Shown: in pieces, positions 33,286 through 41,293 of the stretch
Layout: every line of letters begins with the position of its first letter
Position numbering within the stretch: the first letter of the stretch is position 1
Notes under the pieces: model-generated
Database searches by the model: none
Told to the model about the DNA's origin: nothing
The model's input: only the letters and a program-made list of their open reading frames with translations
Assembly: GCA_942490645.1 (NCBI GenBank)
Contig: CALNXN010000011.1
Coordinates: 124,001 to 188,000, forward strand
DNA: 64,000 nucleotides
Origin: CALNXN01 sp942490645
Lineage (GTDB): Bacteria; Pseudomonadota; Alphaproteobacteria; Rhodobacterales; Rhodobacteraceae
Reading direction: 5' to 3'
Translations under genes and position numbers: made by a program

Positions 33286-33936
33286 ATGAATTTGCACCCT
33301 CGTCCTGCTGACGCCAAACCTGTGGCGCATGACCGTTTGTACCGCGCGCTGCGCAGCCGAATCATGCATGGGGATATTCCACCTGGCCAAGCACTGACGT
33401 TGCGCGGGATCGCCAAGGAATACGAGGTTTCAATGACGCCCGCACGCGAATCCGTGCGGCGGTTGGCGGCAGAAGGCGCGTTGACGATGTCGACATCGGG
33501 GCGCATTTCCACACCTGAGTTGAGCAACGAACGGATCGAAGAGTTGGCGGCATTGCGTGCGCTGATCGAGGTTGAGCTGGCCAGTCGCGCGCTACCGCGC
33601 GCACATATGGCGTTGATCGAGCGGCTACAAACAATCAACGGGGCCGTCTCGGAGGCTGTCGCGCATCGCGACGCGGTTAGCTACATTCGCACCAATCTCG
33701 AATTTCACCGCACGCTTTACCTGCGCGCCCAAGCGCCCGCGATGCTGGCGATGGCCGAGACGGTCTGGTTGCAGATGGGGCCGACCATGCGCGCACTCTA
33801 TGGCCGTTTGCGCCGGACAGAGCCGCCGCAGTTTCACCGGCTGATCATCGCGGCCTTGCGCGCCGGCGACGAGCCCGGCCTAAGGCTGGCGGTGCGGTCG
33901 GACGTGACGCAGGGCCTGCGCATGCTAGCGAGCTAA
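33286..33936 (+). CDS. GntR-family transcriptional regulator (FCD type)
   Basis: A 216-residue regulator. The winged helix occupies about 15-75 (IPPGQALTLRGIAKEYEVSMTPARESVRRL reads across it, with MTPARESVRRL as recognition helix). The C-terminal FCD domain has the Asp/His ligand pattern (ELAALRALIEVELASRA, then NLEFHRTLY and FHRLIIAALRAGD), usually binding a carboxylate via a metal. Targets are unknown; no catabolic operon is adjacent. A 16-base palindrome lies immediately before its start. The spacer between it and the start codon lacks a clear SD other than bases within the palindrome and GAAG. Confidence 0.88.
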   Translation: MNLHPRPADAKPVAHDRLYRALRSRIMHGDIPPGQALTLRGIAKEYEVSMTPARESVRRLAAEGALTMSTSGRISTPELSNERIEELAALRALIEVELASRALPRAHMALIERLQTINGAVSEAVAHRDAVSYIRTNLEFHRTLYLRAQAPAMLAMAETVWLQMGPTMRALYGRLRRTEPPQFHRLIIAALRAGDEPGLRLAVRSDVTQGLRMLAS

Positions 33937-34122
33937 AGGGACGAGGGTGCCCACCTTACCGGGCGACTGATAAACCCAGACACACAGTTTTGGGCTATGT
34001 TCCGATCACTTTTCTTTGGTCGCCAACATATGTGCCGAACAGGACGCGGTCATTATTTGGGTTTCTGATCGCGATGTCGCTGGCAGGCTGGTCAGTTCGC
34101 AGCGTTGCGAAATGCAGCCGCC

Positions 34123-35085
34123 TCAGGCAGCCAGCCCTTTTGCCCCGATATCCAGAAACTTGCGGCGTCGGTCGGCGATCAAGGCGACCGCGTCCTTGCC
34201 CGCCAAGTCCGTCAGCATGGCTTCGATCGCCTTGCCAACTGCCGCGATCGCTGTGACGGGGTCACGATGCGCGCCACCCATCGGCTCTGAAATAATCCGG
34301 TCTGCGACGCCAAGTTGTTTGAGATCTTGCGCGGTCAGGCGCAGTGCTTCGGCCGCTTCGCGCATTTTCTCGGCATCTTTCCACAAGATCGACGCGCATC
34401 CCTCGGGGCTGATCACCGAATAGACGGAGTGTTCGAGCATTGCCACTCGGTTGGCCGTCGCAAAGGCCACAGCGCCACCTGAACCGCCTTCGCCAATCAC
34501 GACGCTGACGAGAGGCACGCCGATTTGCAGGCATTTCTCGGTGGAGCGCGCGATCGCCTCGGACTGGCCGCGCTCCTCGGCGCCCTTGCCGGGGTAGGCA
34601 CCGGGTGTGTCAACGAGCGTGATCACGGGCAAGCCAAAGCGCCCGGCCAGATCCATCAGCCGGATCGCCTTGCGGTAACCTTCAGGGCGCGCCATTCCAA
34701 AATTGCGTTCGATGCGGGATTTGGTGTCGTTGCCCTTTTCGTGGCCGATCACGACGACGGGCTGGTCGTTGAATCGCGCCAAGCCGCCCATAACCGCGTG
34801 ATCATCCGCAAAATTGCGATCCCCAGCCAGAGGTGTGTAATCCGTAAACAAGGCCTCGATGTAATCGCGGGTGTGCGGCCGCTCTGGGTGGCGCGCGACC
34901 TGACACTTGCGCCATGGCGTCAGGGATTTGTACAAATCCTCAAGCATCGCGCGCGCCTTGACGTCGAGTGCGGCAGCCTCGTCCGTGACATCCATTTCGG
35001 AGTTCGTCCGCGCCATCGCGCGCAGCTCTTCTGCCTTGCCCTCGATTTCGGCCAAAGGTTTCTCGAAATCCATGTATTGGGTCAT
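34123..35085 (-). CDS. accA: Acetyl-CoA carboxylase carboxyltransferase subunit alpha
   Basis: A 320-residue subunit of the carboxyltransferase that, with AccD, moves CO2 from carboxybiotin to acetyl-CoA, the first step of fatty acid synthesis. It begins with the family-typical MDFEKPLAEIE after MTQY and contains GHEKGNDTKSRIERNFGM, TLVDTPGAYPGKGAEERGQ and GEGGSGGAVAFATANRV. The ATG at 35085 follows GGAG at 7 bases. No accD lies within the window. Confidence 0.96.
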   Translation of the reverse strand: MTQYMDFEKPLAEIEGKAEELRAMARTNSEMDVTDEAAALDVKARAMLEDLYKSLTPWRKCQVARHPERPHTRDYIEALFTDYTPLAGDRNFADDHAVMGGLARFNDQPVVVIGHEKGNDTKSRIERNFGMARPEGYRKAIRLMDLAGRFGLPVITLVDTPGAYPGKGAEERGQSEAIARSTEKCLQIGVPLVSVVIGEGGSGGAVAFATANRVAMLEHSVYSVISPEGCASILWKDAEKMREAAEALRLTAQDLKQLGVADRIISEPMGGAHRDPVTAIAAVGKAIEAMLTDLAGKDAVALIADRRRKFLDIGAKGLAA

Positions 35086-35150
35086 CTGAGCACTCCGTCC
35101 CTGCGTCCCGACTATATGGCCGCCATTGGCGCGCATTGCAACAATGCGGG

Positions 35151-35747
35151 TCAGGCGGTGAAGAGTACCGGATAGAGCGATGCGACCAAGAGTGTCGCCA
35201 TAAGCCAGTTGAACACGACCAACCGGCGCGGATTGGTCAACAACCGCGCCATGCCGCGCCCCAACACGGTCCAGAATGTCACTGACGGTAGGTTCACTGT
35301 CGCGAAAATCGCACCGATCACAGCCAGCGCGCGCAGAGTTGTGTCGGGTGCATAAACCGCGATCACGGTGAGTGCCATGCTCCATGCCTTGGGGTTGACC
35401 CACTGAAAAAGCGCCGCCTGCAGAAAGGTCATAGGCTTGCCCTTGCTTTGGCTTTCCTCAATGGGGGCGGCGGTCGCAATGCGCCATGCCAGGTAAAGCA
35501 GATATATGACGGAGACGACCTTGAGAATGAAATAGGTCACGGGATAACGCTCGAACACCTGCGCCAAACCAATACCCACCAAGACCAGCAGTACGACGAA
35601 CCCAACTGAAATTCCCAGCATGTGCGGGATTGTGCGCGCAAAGCCAAAGTTCGCGCCCGACGCCATCAACATGAGATTGTTGGGCCCGGGCGTAATCGAG
35701 CTGACAAAAGCAAACAGCACCAGTGCAGTCAGAACATCAAAACTCAT
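35151..35747 (-). CDS. LysE-family translocator (amino acid/metabolite exporter)
   Basis: A 198-residue membrane protein with about six helices. The N-terminal signature is SSITPGPNNLMLMASGANFGF, and QWVNPKAWSMAL lies in the middle, both typical of LysE/RhtB exporters. It should export amino acids or similar compounds across the inner membrane; the substrate cannot be named. It is upstream of accA on the same strand with a 65-base gap, probably by chance. Confidence 0.9.
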   Translation of the reverse strand: MSFDVLTALVLFAFVSSITPGPNNLMLMASGANFGFARTIPHMLGISVGFVVLLVLVGIGLAQVFERYPVTYFILKVVSVIYLLYLAWRIATAAPIEESQSKGKPMTFLQAALFQWVNPKAWSMALTVIAVYAPDTTLRALAVIGAIFATVNLPSVTFWTVLGRGMARLLTNPRRLVVFNWLMATLLVASLYPVLFTA

Positions 35748-35882
35748 GAAAACGGCTTGCCTTCTTGCGCAGGGCGCGCGCGCAACCTTACTGGTGCCGC
35801 GTCACAACAGACCCAATCATGCCGCGATCAGGATTGTTTTCCCAGACATGATTTGTGATGGGGCTCATGCGATATGCCGATG

Positions 35883-36356
35883 CTACTTGGTCGTGGCGGC
35901 CTGAGCGATTGCGGCGAATTTGGCGTCCAGTTCGGCCGCAATGGCTGTCAGGGGCGGGCCACCCTCGGCGATGTAGGGTGCGAAGACGTGGCTTGGTGTC
36001 TTGTAGGACAGGGTCGCGCCGCCTGTTTCGTCTTCGGTCACATAAAAGCGAATGGGTGCTTCGATCATGGCCGCTGTGGACAGGGCCAGAACCCGGACGG
36101 CGAAGTCGTTGTTGAATACACCCACCACCCGGTTGCGCGGAATGATGATGCCCCTGCGCTTTGCCGCATCGGTCGGGCCGGCTTGCGTGACGACGCCCAT
36201 GCCGTTGGACTTGACCGAAGAGACCAGATCCCCCAGCAAACCGCGATGATCTTTATCGGTTGAGATCACCACCCAGCCATCGCGCGGGCTGATGGATTGG
36301 GCCTGTGCTGCGGTAACGAAGCCCAGCAACAAGGCGCAGATGATAGCAAGACGCAT
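35883..36356 (-). CDS. Secreted DUF302 domain protein
   Basis: A 157-residue protein with a Sec signal peptide (MRLAIICALLLGFVTAAQA). The mature part is one DUF302 domain, with VVTQAGPTDAAKRRG, VVGVFNNDFAVRVLALSTAAMIEAPIRFYVTED and SYKTPSHVFAPY. DUF302 proteins are dimeric and of unknown function, often secreted in proteobacteria. The ATG at 36356 has GGAGGT close upstream; an ATG four codons earlier overlaps that SD. Confidence 0.85.
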   Translation of the reverse strand: MRLAIICALLLGFVTAAQAQSISPRDGWVVISTDKDHRGLLGDLVSSVKSNGMGVVTQAGPTDAAKRRGIIIPRNRVVGVFNNDFAVRVLALSTAAMIEAPIRFYVTEDETGGATLSYKTPSHVFAPYIAEGGPPLTAIAAELDAKFAAIAQAATTK

Positions 36357-36437
36357 AAAGACCTCCAACGGCGTGAAGGCTCACTAGGGACACAAACCCA
36401 CTGCTCTGCCAACTCAAATCCGCGTCATTCACTGATG

Positions 36438-36462
36438 AAAAAGCCCGCGCGGAGCGGGCTTT
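36438..36462 (-). terminator. Rho-independent terminator of the malyl-CoA lyase gene
   Basis: Stem AAAGCCCGC (36440-36448) and GCGGGCTTT (36454-36462) with a 5-base loop. On the minus strand it is followed by TTTTT, 25 bases after the stop at 36487. Confidence 0.85.
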
Positions 36463-36486
36463 GACGTCTGCTTATCATGGGTCGGC

Positions 36487-37443
36487 TCAGCCAGAGATCA
36501 TCTCGAATTGCTTTACGATCACTTCGGCCTGTTTGATCGACGCGATATCGACCAGCCGTCCTTTGTAAACAGTGGCGCCTTCGCCGTTGGCTTTGGCTTC
36601 TTCCATGGCTGCTAGAATTTCGCGCGCCTCGGCTACGGCCTCTTCGGACGGGGTGAATACCTCATTGGATAGGGCGATCTGCTTGGGGTGGATCGCCCAC
36701 TTTCCAACCATGCCCAACGTGGCCGAGCGTCGTGCCTGTGCACGAAACCCTTCCTCATCGGAAAAATCTCCAAACGGGCCATCAACAGGCAAAACACCAT
36801 GTGTCCGGCAGGCCGCAACAATGGCCGCCTGCGCCCAGTGCCAGGGATCGGACCAGTGTTTCTGATCTTGATGCAGCATGTAGTAGTTTTCCTGCGTGCC
36901 GCCGATGCCGGTCGTTTGCATACCCATGGAGGCGGCGAAATCCGCCGCACCGAGGCTCATTGCTTCTAGGCGGGGAGAGGCGGCCGCGATTTCCTCGACA
37001 TGGGCGATACCGGCGGCGGATTCGATGATAACCTCGAAGGCGATGCGCTTTTTGCGACCCTTTGCAGCTTCGATGGCAGTGACCAACGCATCAACAGCAT
37101 AAATATCAGCAGCGCAGCCGACTTTGGGGATCATGATCTGATCAAGCCGGTCGCTGGCCTGTTCAAGCAGATCCACCACATCGCGATACCAATAGGGCGT
37201 GTCCAGCCCATTGATGCGTACTGACAAGGTCTTGGTGCCCCAATCGATATCGGAAATCGCCTTGATGACGTTGGCGCGGGCGCTGTCTTTGTCGGATGGG
37301 GCGACGCTGTCTTCGAGGTCGATGTTGATGACATCCGCAGCGGAGGTCGCCATTTTTTCGAAAATGGCCGGGCGCGATCCAGGGCCGAAAAGTTGGCACC
37401 TGTTAGGGCGTGCCGGTGGCGTAGGTTGAAGACGGAAGCTCAT
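36487..37443 (-). CDS. mcl1: L-malyl-CoA/beta-methylmalyl-CoA lyase
   Basis: A 318-residue CitE-like (beta/alpha)8 lyase that cleaves malyl-CoA to acetyl-CoA and glyoxylate, and beta-methylmalyl-CoA to propionyl-CoA and glyoxylate. It acts in the ethylmalonyl-CoA pathway used by many Rhodobacteraceae for C2 assimilation. Landmarks are the N-terminal RCQLFGPGSRPAIFEKM, the INIDLEDSVAP stretch, the active-site Arg in SVRINGLDT, the Glu in FEVIIESAAGI, and the Asp in LGAADFAASMG. The ATG at 37443 follows AAAGG at 9 bases. It would help to use the acetyl-CoA made from taurine. Confidence 0.92.
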   Translation of the reverse strand: MSFRLQPTPPARPNRCQLFGPGSRPAIFEKMATSAADVINIDLEDSVAPSDKDSARANVIKAISDIDWGTKTLSVRINGLDTPYWYRDVVDLLEQASDRLDQIMIPKVGCAADIYAVDALVTAIEAAKGRKKRIAFEVIIESAAGIAHVEEIAAASPRLEAMSLGAADFAASMGMQTTGIGGTQENYYMLHQDQKHWSDPWHWAQAAIVAACRTHGVLPVDGPFGDFSDEEGFRAQARRSATLGMVGKWAIHPKQIALSNEVFTPSEEAVAEAREILAAMEEAKANGEGATVYKGRLVDIASIKQAEVIVKQFEMISG

Positions 37444-37560
37444 ATACGGAACCTTTCGGGCAATAAAGTTGCGAGTGCGTTGAGCGTGGAGGTATAAAAT
37501 TGCGCCGAAACCTGCAAGGCGATTTTGCAGTTGCAGCATTGCGCGCGTCGCCGGGGCATG

Positions 37561-37607
37561 TTGCAAGTATCGTGTGCAAAAAAGTGAATTGTCCGCAAAT
37601 TATTGCG
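37561..37607. promoter_or_regulatory. Two inverted repeats between mcl1 and dgcN
   Basis: TTGCA-N9-TGCAA (37561-37579) and CGCAA-ATTA-TTGCG (37594-37607) lie in the 253-base divergent region. TTGC/GCAA motifs resemble sites of acetate-type (RamB/ScfR) regulators in relatives; this assignment is tentative. Confidence 0.35.
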
Positions 37608-37696
37608 TGTTTTTGAGCGAAACCCTCGCTTAAGCGATCACATTGCATGGAAGATCGGAGACAGTGCAGCGACAAATACGGATGGGGATGCGCGCG

Positions 37697-38698
37697 ATGA
37701 TTGAAACACCATATCTATTGTTTTTGGGCGACGCGCCCGATCAACTGGCAGCCAAAGTGGCGCAGGGGATCAAGGACTGGCGTCCGCAAAACGCTGTTGG
37801 CCAATTTCGGATGGACGGGTGCAAGGCAGATGTGGGTTTGCACGACATGTCACTGGCCGAGGCCAAGGCAGCAGGCGCGAAGACCCTTGTGATCGGTGTA
37901 GCCAACCGCGGTGGCACGATCGGCGCCGCCTGGCGCCACGTGCTGATCGAAGCGCTGGAAATGGGCTATGATCTGGCCAGTGGTCTGCACAATCTCCTGC
38001 GCGATTTTCCGGATCTGGTGGAAGCTGCGGAACGCAATGGGCGCAGCCTGCATGATGTACGTATCCCATCGATCGAATATCCGATTGCCAACGGCGTGAA
38101 GCGCACGGGCAAACGCGTGCTGGCGGTGGGCACGGATTGTTCCGTCGGTAAGATGTACACCGCGCTGGCGCTGGATGAAGCAATGCGCGAACGCGGTATG
38201 AAAAGCACATTTCGGGCCACGGGACAGACCGGTATTCTGATCACCGGGAACGGTGTGCCTCTTGATGCCGTTGTGGCGGATTTCATGGCTGGGGCTGTGG
38301 AGCATCTGACGCCGGACAATGATCCGGATCACTGGGACATTATCGAAGGGCAAGGCAGCCTGTTTCACGTGTCATATTCAGGTGTGACGCTGGCGCTGGT
38401 GCATGGGGGTCAACCTGATGCGTTGATCCTCAGCCACGAGCCCACACGTTCGCATATGCGCGGCTTGCCGGATTACAAACTACCCGGGTTGGCCGAGTTG
38501 CGTGATGTGGCGCTGACACTGGCGCGGGTGGCCAATCCAAGCTGTCAAGTTGTTGGGATCGCGGTAAACACGCAGCATCTGACGGCTGACGAGGCGAAAT
38601 CCTACTGTGCCGCACTTGAGGACGAGATGGGCTTGCCGACGGTTGATCCGTTCCGGCATGGTGCAGGGCGATTGGCCGAAGCTTTGGCGGCACTTTGA
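37697..38698 (+). CDS. dgcN: N-acetyltransferase DgcN (DUF1611) of D-glutamate catabolism
   Basis: A 333-residue DUF1611 protein. An N-terminal Rossmann-like half (1-125) precedes a P-loop domain with Walker A GTDCSVGKM at about 145-152, then FRATGQTGILITG and EGQGSLFHVSYSGVTLALVHGG. In the DgcN-DgcA pathway this enzyme N-acetylates D-glutamate with acetyl-CoA. The gene directly downstream is the matching racemase dgcA, which strongly supports the assignment. Several in-frame ATGs exist; 37697 is chosen because GGGG lies 9 bases upstream, though 37688 is possible. Confidence 0.85.
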   Translation: MIETPYLLFLGDAPDQLAAKVAQGIKDWRPQNAVGQFRMDGCKADVGLHDMSLAEAKAAGAKTLVIGVANRGGTIGAAWRHVLIEALEMGYDLASGLHNLLRDFPDLVEAAERNGRSLHDVRIPSIEYPIANGVKRTGKRVLAVGTDCSVGKMYTALALDEAMRERGMKSTFRATGQTGILITGNGVPLDAVVADFMAGAVEHLTPDNDPDHWDIIEGQGSLFHVSYSGVTLALVHGGQPDALILSHEPTRSHMRGLPDYKLPGLAELRDVALTLARVANPSCQVVGIAVNTQHLTADEAKSYCAALEDEMGLPTVDPFRHGAGRLAEALAAL

Positions 38699-38720
38699 GC
38701 GGTGTGCCTGCTGAAGGGTT

Positions 38721-38757
38721 GGATGCCTCCGGCGGGCATATTTGAAGAACAATGAAG
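38721..38757 (+). repeat. Extragenic repeat copy 2, between dgcN and dgcA
   Basis: GCCTCCGGCGGGC precedes the 22-base core (38736-38757), which differs from copy 1 at one base. The AATGAAGGG at its end seems to supply the SD of dgcA. Confidence 0.7.
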
Positions 38758-38767
38758 GGTTGGGCCT

Positions 38768-39733
38768 GTGCAGATTGAAGTGACGCGCGATGTGTTCAAG
38801 CTGGCGCAGGTTTTCACCATTAGTCGGGGATCGCGGACCGAAGCGCAGGTGTTGACGGTGCGGGTGAGCGATGGCTTGCATGCAGGCTGGGGCGAGTGCG
38901 TGCCCTATGCGCGGTATGGCGAAACGCTCGACAGCGTCACAGCGCAGATCAAGAGCTTGCCCGAGGGGGTGACGCGAGCGTCTTTGTACGACCTGTTGCC
39001 AGCGGGTGCGGCGCGCAATGCGGTGGACTGTGCCTTGTGGGATATTGAGGCAAAGCGGGCCGGTCAGCGGGTCTGGGACATTGTGGGTTTACCGGAACCA
39101 AGCCCGCAGGTGACGGCTTATACCTTATCATTGGATGCCGCCGACAAGATGGAGGCGCAGGCGGCCGCCAACGCACATCGTCCAGTATTGAAGATCAAGC
39201 TGGGCACGCCCGATGATATGCCGCGGCTGGAAGCTGTGCGGCGTGGCGCGCCGCGCGCCAAGATCATTATCGACGCCAACGAAGGTTGGACGGCCGAGAT
39301 CTACGCGGATCTGGTGCCGCATCTTATCCGGTTGGGTGTCGAGTTGGTGGAACAGCCTTTGCCTGCGGCGGAAGATGATGCGCTTTTGGGGATGGAGCGG
39401 CCGGTGCCGGTTTGTGCGGATGAAAGCTGTCATGACCTTGGTACGTTGATGGGGTTGAGGAGCAAATATGATGTGGTCAACATCAAGCTGGACAAAACGG
39501 GCGGGTTGACCGAGGCGCTGGCGCTGCGGGCTGCGGCGCAATTGCAGGGGTTTGACGTGATGGTGGGCTGCATGGTTGGATCATCTCTGGCGATGGCACC
39601 GGCGGTTTTGGTGGCGCAGGGTGTGTCGTTTGTGGATCTTGACGGGCCGCTTTTGTTGGCCGAAGACCGGGCAACGCCGCTGGTGTTCGATGATGCGGGT
39701 GTTCACCCCCCATCGGCAGCGCTTTGGGGATAA
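38768..39733 (+). CDS. dgcA: N-acetyl-D-glutamate racemase DgcA (enolase superfamily)
   Basis: A 321-residue enolase-superfamily enzyme of the dipeptide epimerase branch. The catalytic acid/base pair is in LKIKLG (Lys142/144) and IKLDKTGG (about Lys240-243). Metal ligands are Asp169 (IIDANEGW), Glu195 (VEQPL) and Asp218 (CADES). Next to dgcN it should interconvert N-acetyl-D- and N-acetyl-L-glutamate; an Ala-Glu dipeptide epimerase is the alternative. The start is GTG 38768; the purine-rich tail of the repeat provides an AAGGG about 9 bases upstream. Confidence 0.83.
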   Translation: MQIEVTRDVFKLAQVFTISRGSRTEAQVLTVRVSDGLHAGWGECVPYARYGETLDSVTAQIKSLPEGVTRASLYDLLPAGAARNAVDCALWDIEAKRAGQRVWDIVGLPEPSPQVTAYTLSLDAADKMEAQAAANAHRPVLKIKLGTPDDMPRLEAVRRGAPRAKIIIDANEGWTAEIYADLVPHLIRLGVELVEQPLPAAEDDALLGMERPVPVCADESCHDLGTLMGLRSKYDVVNIKLDKTGGLTEALALRAAAQLQGFDVMVGCMVGSSLAMAPAVLVAQGVSFVDLDGPLLLAEDRATPLVFDDAGVHPPSAALWG

Positions 39734-39806
39734 CCCGGAGCGCCTGTGTGGCGGTATGACAGGATGAAAACGCGGGCGCTCGGCGCTTGGCCAGTAGGAG
39801 ATGACG

Positions 39807-40667
39807 ATGCGCACTGTTTATGTCAATGGCGAGTATTTGCCTGAAAACGAAGCGAAAGTTTCGATTTTTGATCGCGGGTTCTTGATGGCTGACGGGGTTT
39901 ACGAAGTGACTTCGGTTCTGGATGGCAAGTTGATTGACTTTGATGGGCATGCGGTTCGGTTGGAGCGGTCTTTGGGTGAGTTGGACATGCCCAATCCGAT
40001 CACCAAAGAAGACCTCTTGGAGGTACATCGCGAGTTGCTGCGGTTGAACGATGTACAGGAAGGGATGATCTATTTGCAGATCACACGCGGTGCGCCTGCG
40101 GACCGTGATTTTGCTTTTCCCGACCCAGAGACGACGCCGCAGACGATCGTCTTGTTCACGCAGAACAAGCCCGGACTGGCCAATAACCCGGCAGCGCTGA
40201 AGGGGATGAAAGTCATTTCGATAGAGGATATTCGCTGGGGACGGCGCGATATCAAGACTGTGCAGCTTTTATATCCCAGTATGGGCAAGATGATGGCCAA
40301 AAAGGCCGGTGCGGATGATGCGTGGATGATTGAAGACGGCTTTGTGACTGAAGGGACGTCGAACAACGCCTACATTGTGAAGGGCAATAAAATTATCACC
40401 CGCGCCCTGAGCAGAGACATCCTGCATGGGATCACCCGCGCTGCCGTTTTGCGATTTGCGCAAGAGGCGCAGATGGAGGTTGAGGAGCGCAATTTTTCCA
40501 TCGAAGAAGCCAAACAGGCAGATGAGGCCTTCATCACTTCGGCAAGCACATTTGTGATGCCAGTAGTCGAGATTGATGGTGTGGCGCTGGGCGGCGGTGT
40601 GCCGGGGCGCGTGGCGCCGAGGTTGCGCGAAATCTACCTTGAAGAAAGCCTCAAGACGGCGATTTGA
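39807..40667 (+). CDS. dat: D-amino acid aminotransferase (D-alanine transaminase type)
   Basis: A 286-residue fold-type IV PLP aminotransferase. VSIFDRGFLMADGVYEV at 18-34 is diagnostic, the PLP Lys is about residue 150 in RRDIKTVQLL, and EGTSNNAYIV follows, the pattern of D-alanine aminotransferases. It transfers amino groups between D-amino acids and 2-oxo acids, producing or consuming D-glutamate, which fits the adjacent dgcNA genes. ATG 39807 is preferred over ATG 39801 because TAGGAG (39795-39800) abuts the latter and is 6 bases from the former. Confidence 0.9.
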   Translation: MRTVYVNGEYLPENEAKVSIFDRGFLMADGVYEVTSVLDGKLIDFDGHAVRLERSLGELDMPNPITKEDLLEVHRELLRLNDVQEGMIYLQITRGAPADRDFAFPDPETTPQTIVLFTQNKPGLANNPAALKGMKVISIEDIRWGRRDIKTVQLLYPSMGKMMAKKAGADDAWMIEDGFVTEGTSNNAYIVKGNKIITRALSRDILHGITRAAVLRFAQEAQMEVEERNFSIEEAKQADEAFITSASTFVMPVVEIDGVALGGGVPGRVAPRLREIYLEESLKTAI

Positions 40668-40743
40668 TATTCTTCCGCATCGCACGGTGTAGGGTGCCGA
40701 GATCGCGCTCCTGAAAACGCGGCGTGCGGGCCGTTTGTGTTGA

Positions 40744-41184
40744 TCAGGTCCGAACGCCGAGCGCTTTGGGTTTCGCGGCCACCCACAGCGGGCCAACCGC
40801 GAGCAGCAGGACCAGAATGTTGAAGCCCGCATTTGAGGCGGCTCCGGCCGCGATAGACCCGGCAGTGTCGAGGACAAACCACGCAAGAAGGCTGGTCAGC
40901 ACCACGCGCCGCGTTGGTTCAGGGGCAAGGTCGTAGACGTGTTTGGAGAGCATCCAGATCATCACGCCCCAGCCCAGAAGGAAGCCTCCCGTGAGCGCCG
41001 CAAGAAACCGCGTTGTCTGCTGGTCTAATGTTTGGGCGCCGTCTAGCGGCCAATTGAGCAGATCCAGCGTCCACCGGGCCGGTTCGGCGGTTGCGAGCGT
41101 GGTGCCCAGAAAGAAAACCGGTCCAAATGAGCCGACCACGATGGCGGTAATCTTGAGCCATAATCTATGGAAGTCCTGCGACAT
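40744..41184 (-). CDS. Inner membrane protein of unknown function
   Basis: A 146-residue protein with four hydrophobic segments (about 10-30, 58-78, 93-110, 117-138); I do not recognise a family. The loop after the first helix (ATAEPARWTLDLLNWPLDGAQTLDQQTTRF) is probably periplasmic. The ATG at 41184 follows AAAGGAT at 8 bases. It is divergent from an XRE/MmyB regulator, with the likely operator TTACCT-CTC-AGGTAA between them, so it is probably the regulated target. Confidence 0.7.
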   Translation of the reverse strand: MSQDFHRLWLKITAIVVGSFGPVFFLGTTLATAEPARWTLDLLNWPLDGAQTLDQQTTRFLAALTGGFLLGWGVMIWMLSKHVYDLAPEPTRRVVLTSLLAWFVLDTAGSIAAGAASNAGFNILVLLLAVGPLWVAAKPKALGVRT

Positions 41185-41244
41185 TGGGCGATCCTTTGTG
41201 GCGTCTGCGCAGAGCAAATGCCACAGGCTGATCGCGCGAAACAA

Positions 41245-41259
41245 TTACCTCTCAGGTAA
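41245..41259. promoter_or_regulatory. Likely operator of the XRE/MmyB regulator
   Basis: TTACCT-CTC-AGGTAA is a perfect inverted repeat in the 109-base divergent region. It lies 34 bases before the regulator start and 60 bases before the membrane-protein start. Confidence 0.6.
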
Positions 41260-41293
41260 CTGACGGCTGCTACGCTTTGGGCTAGGTTGGGGC

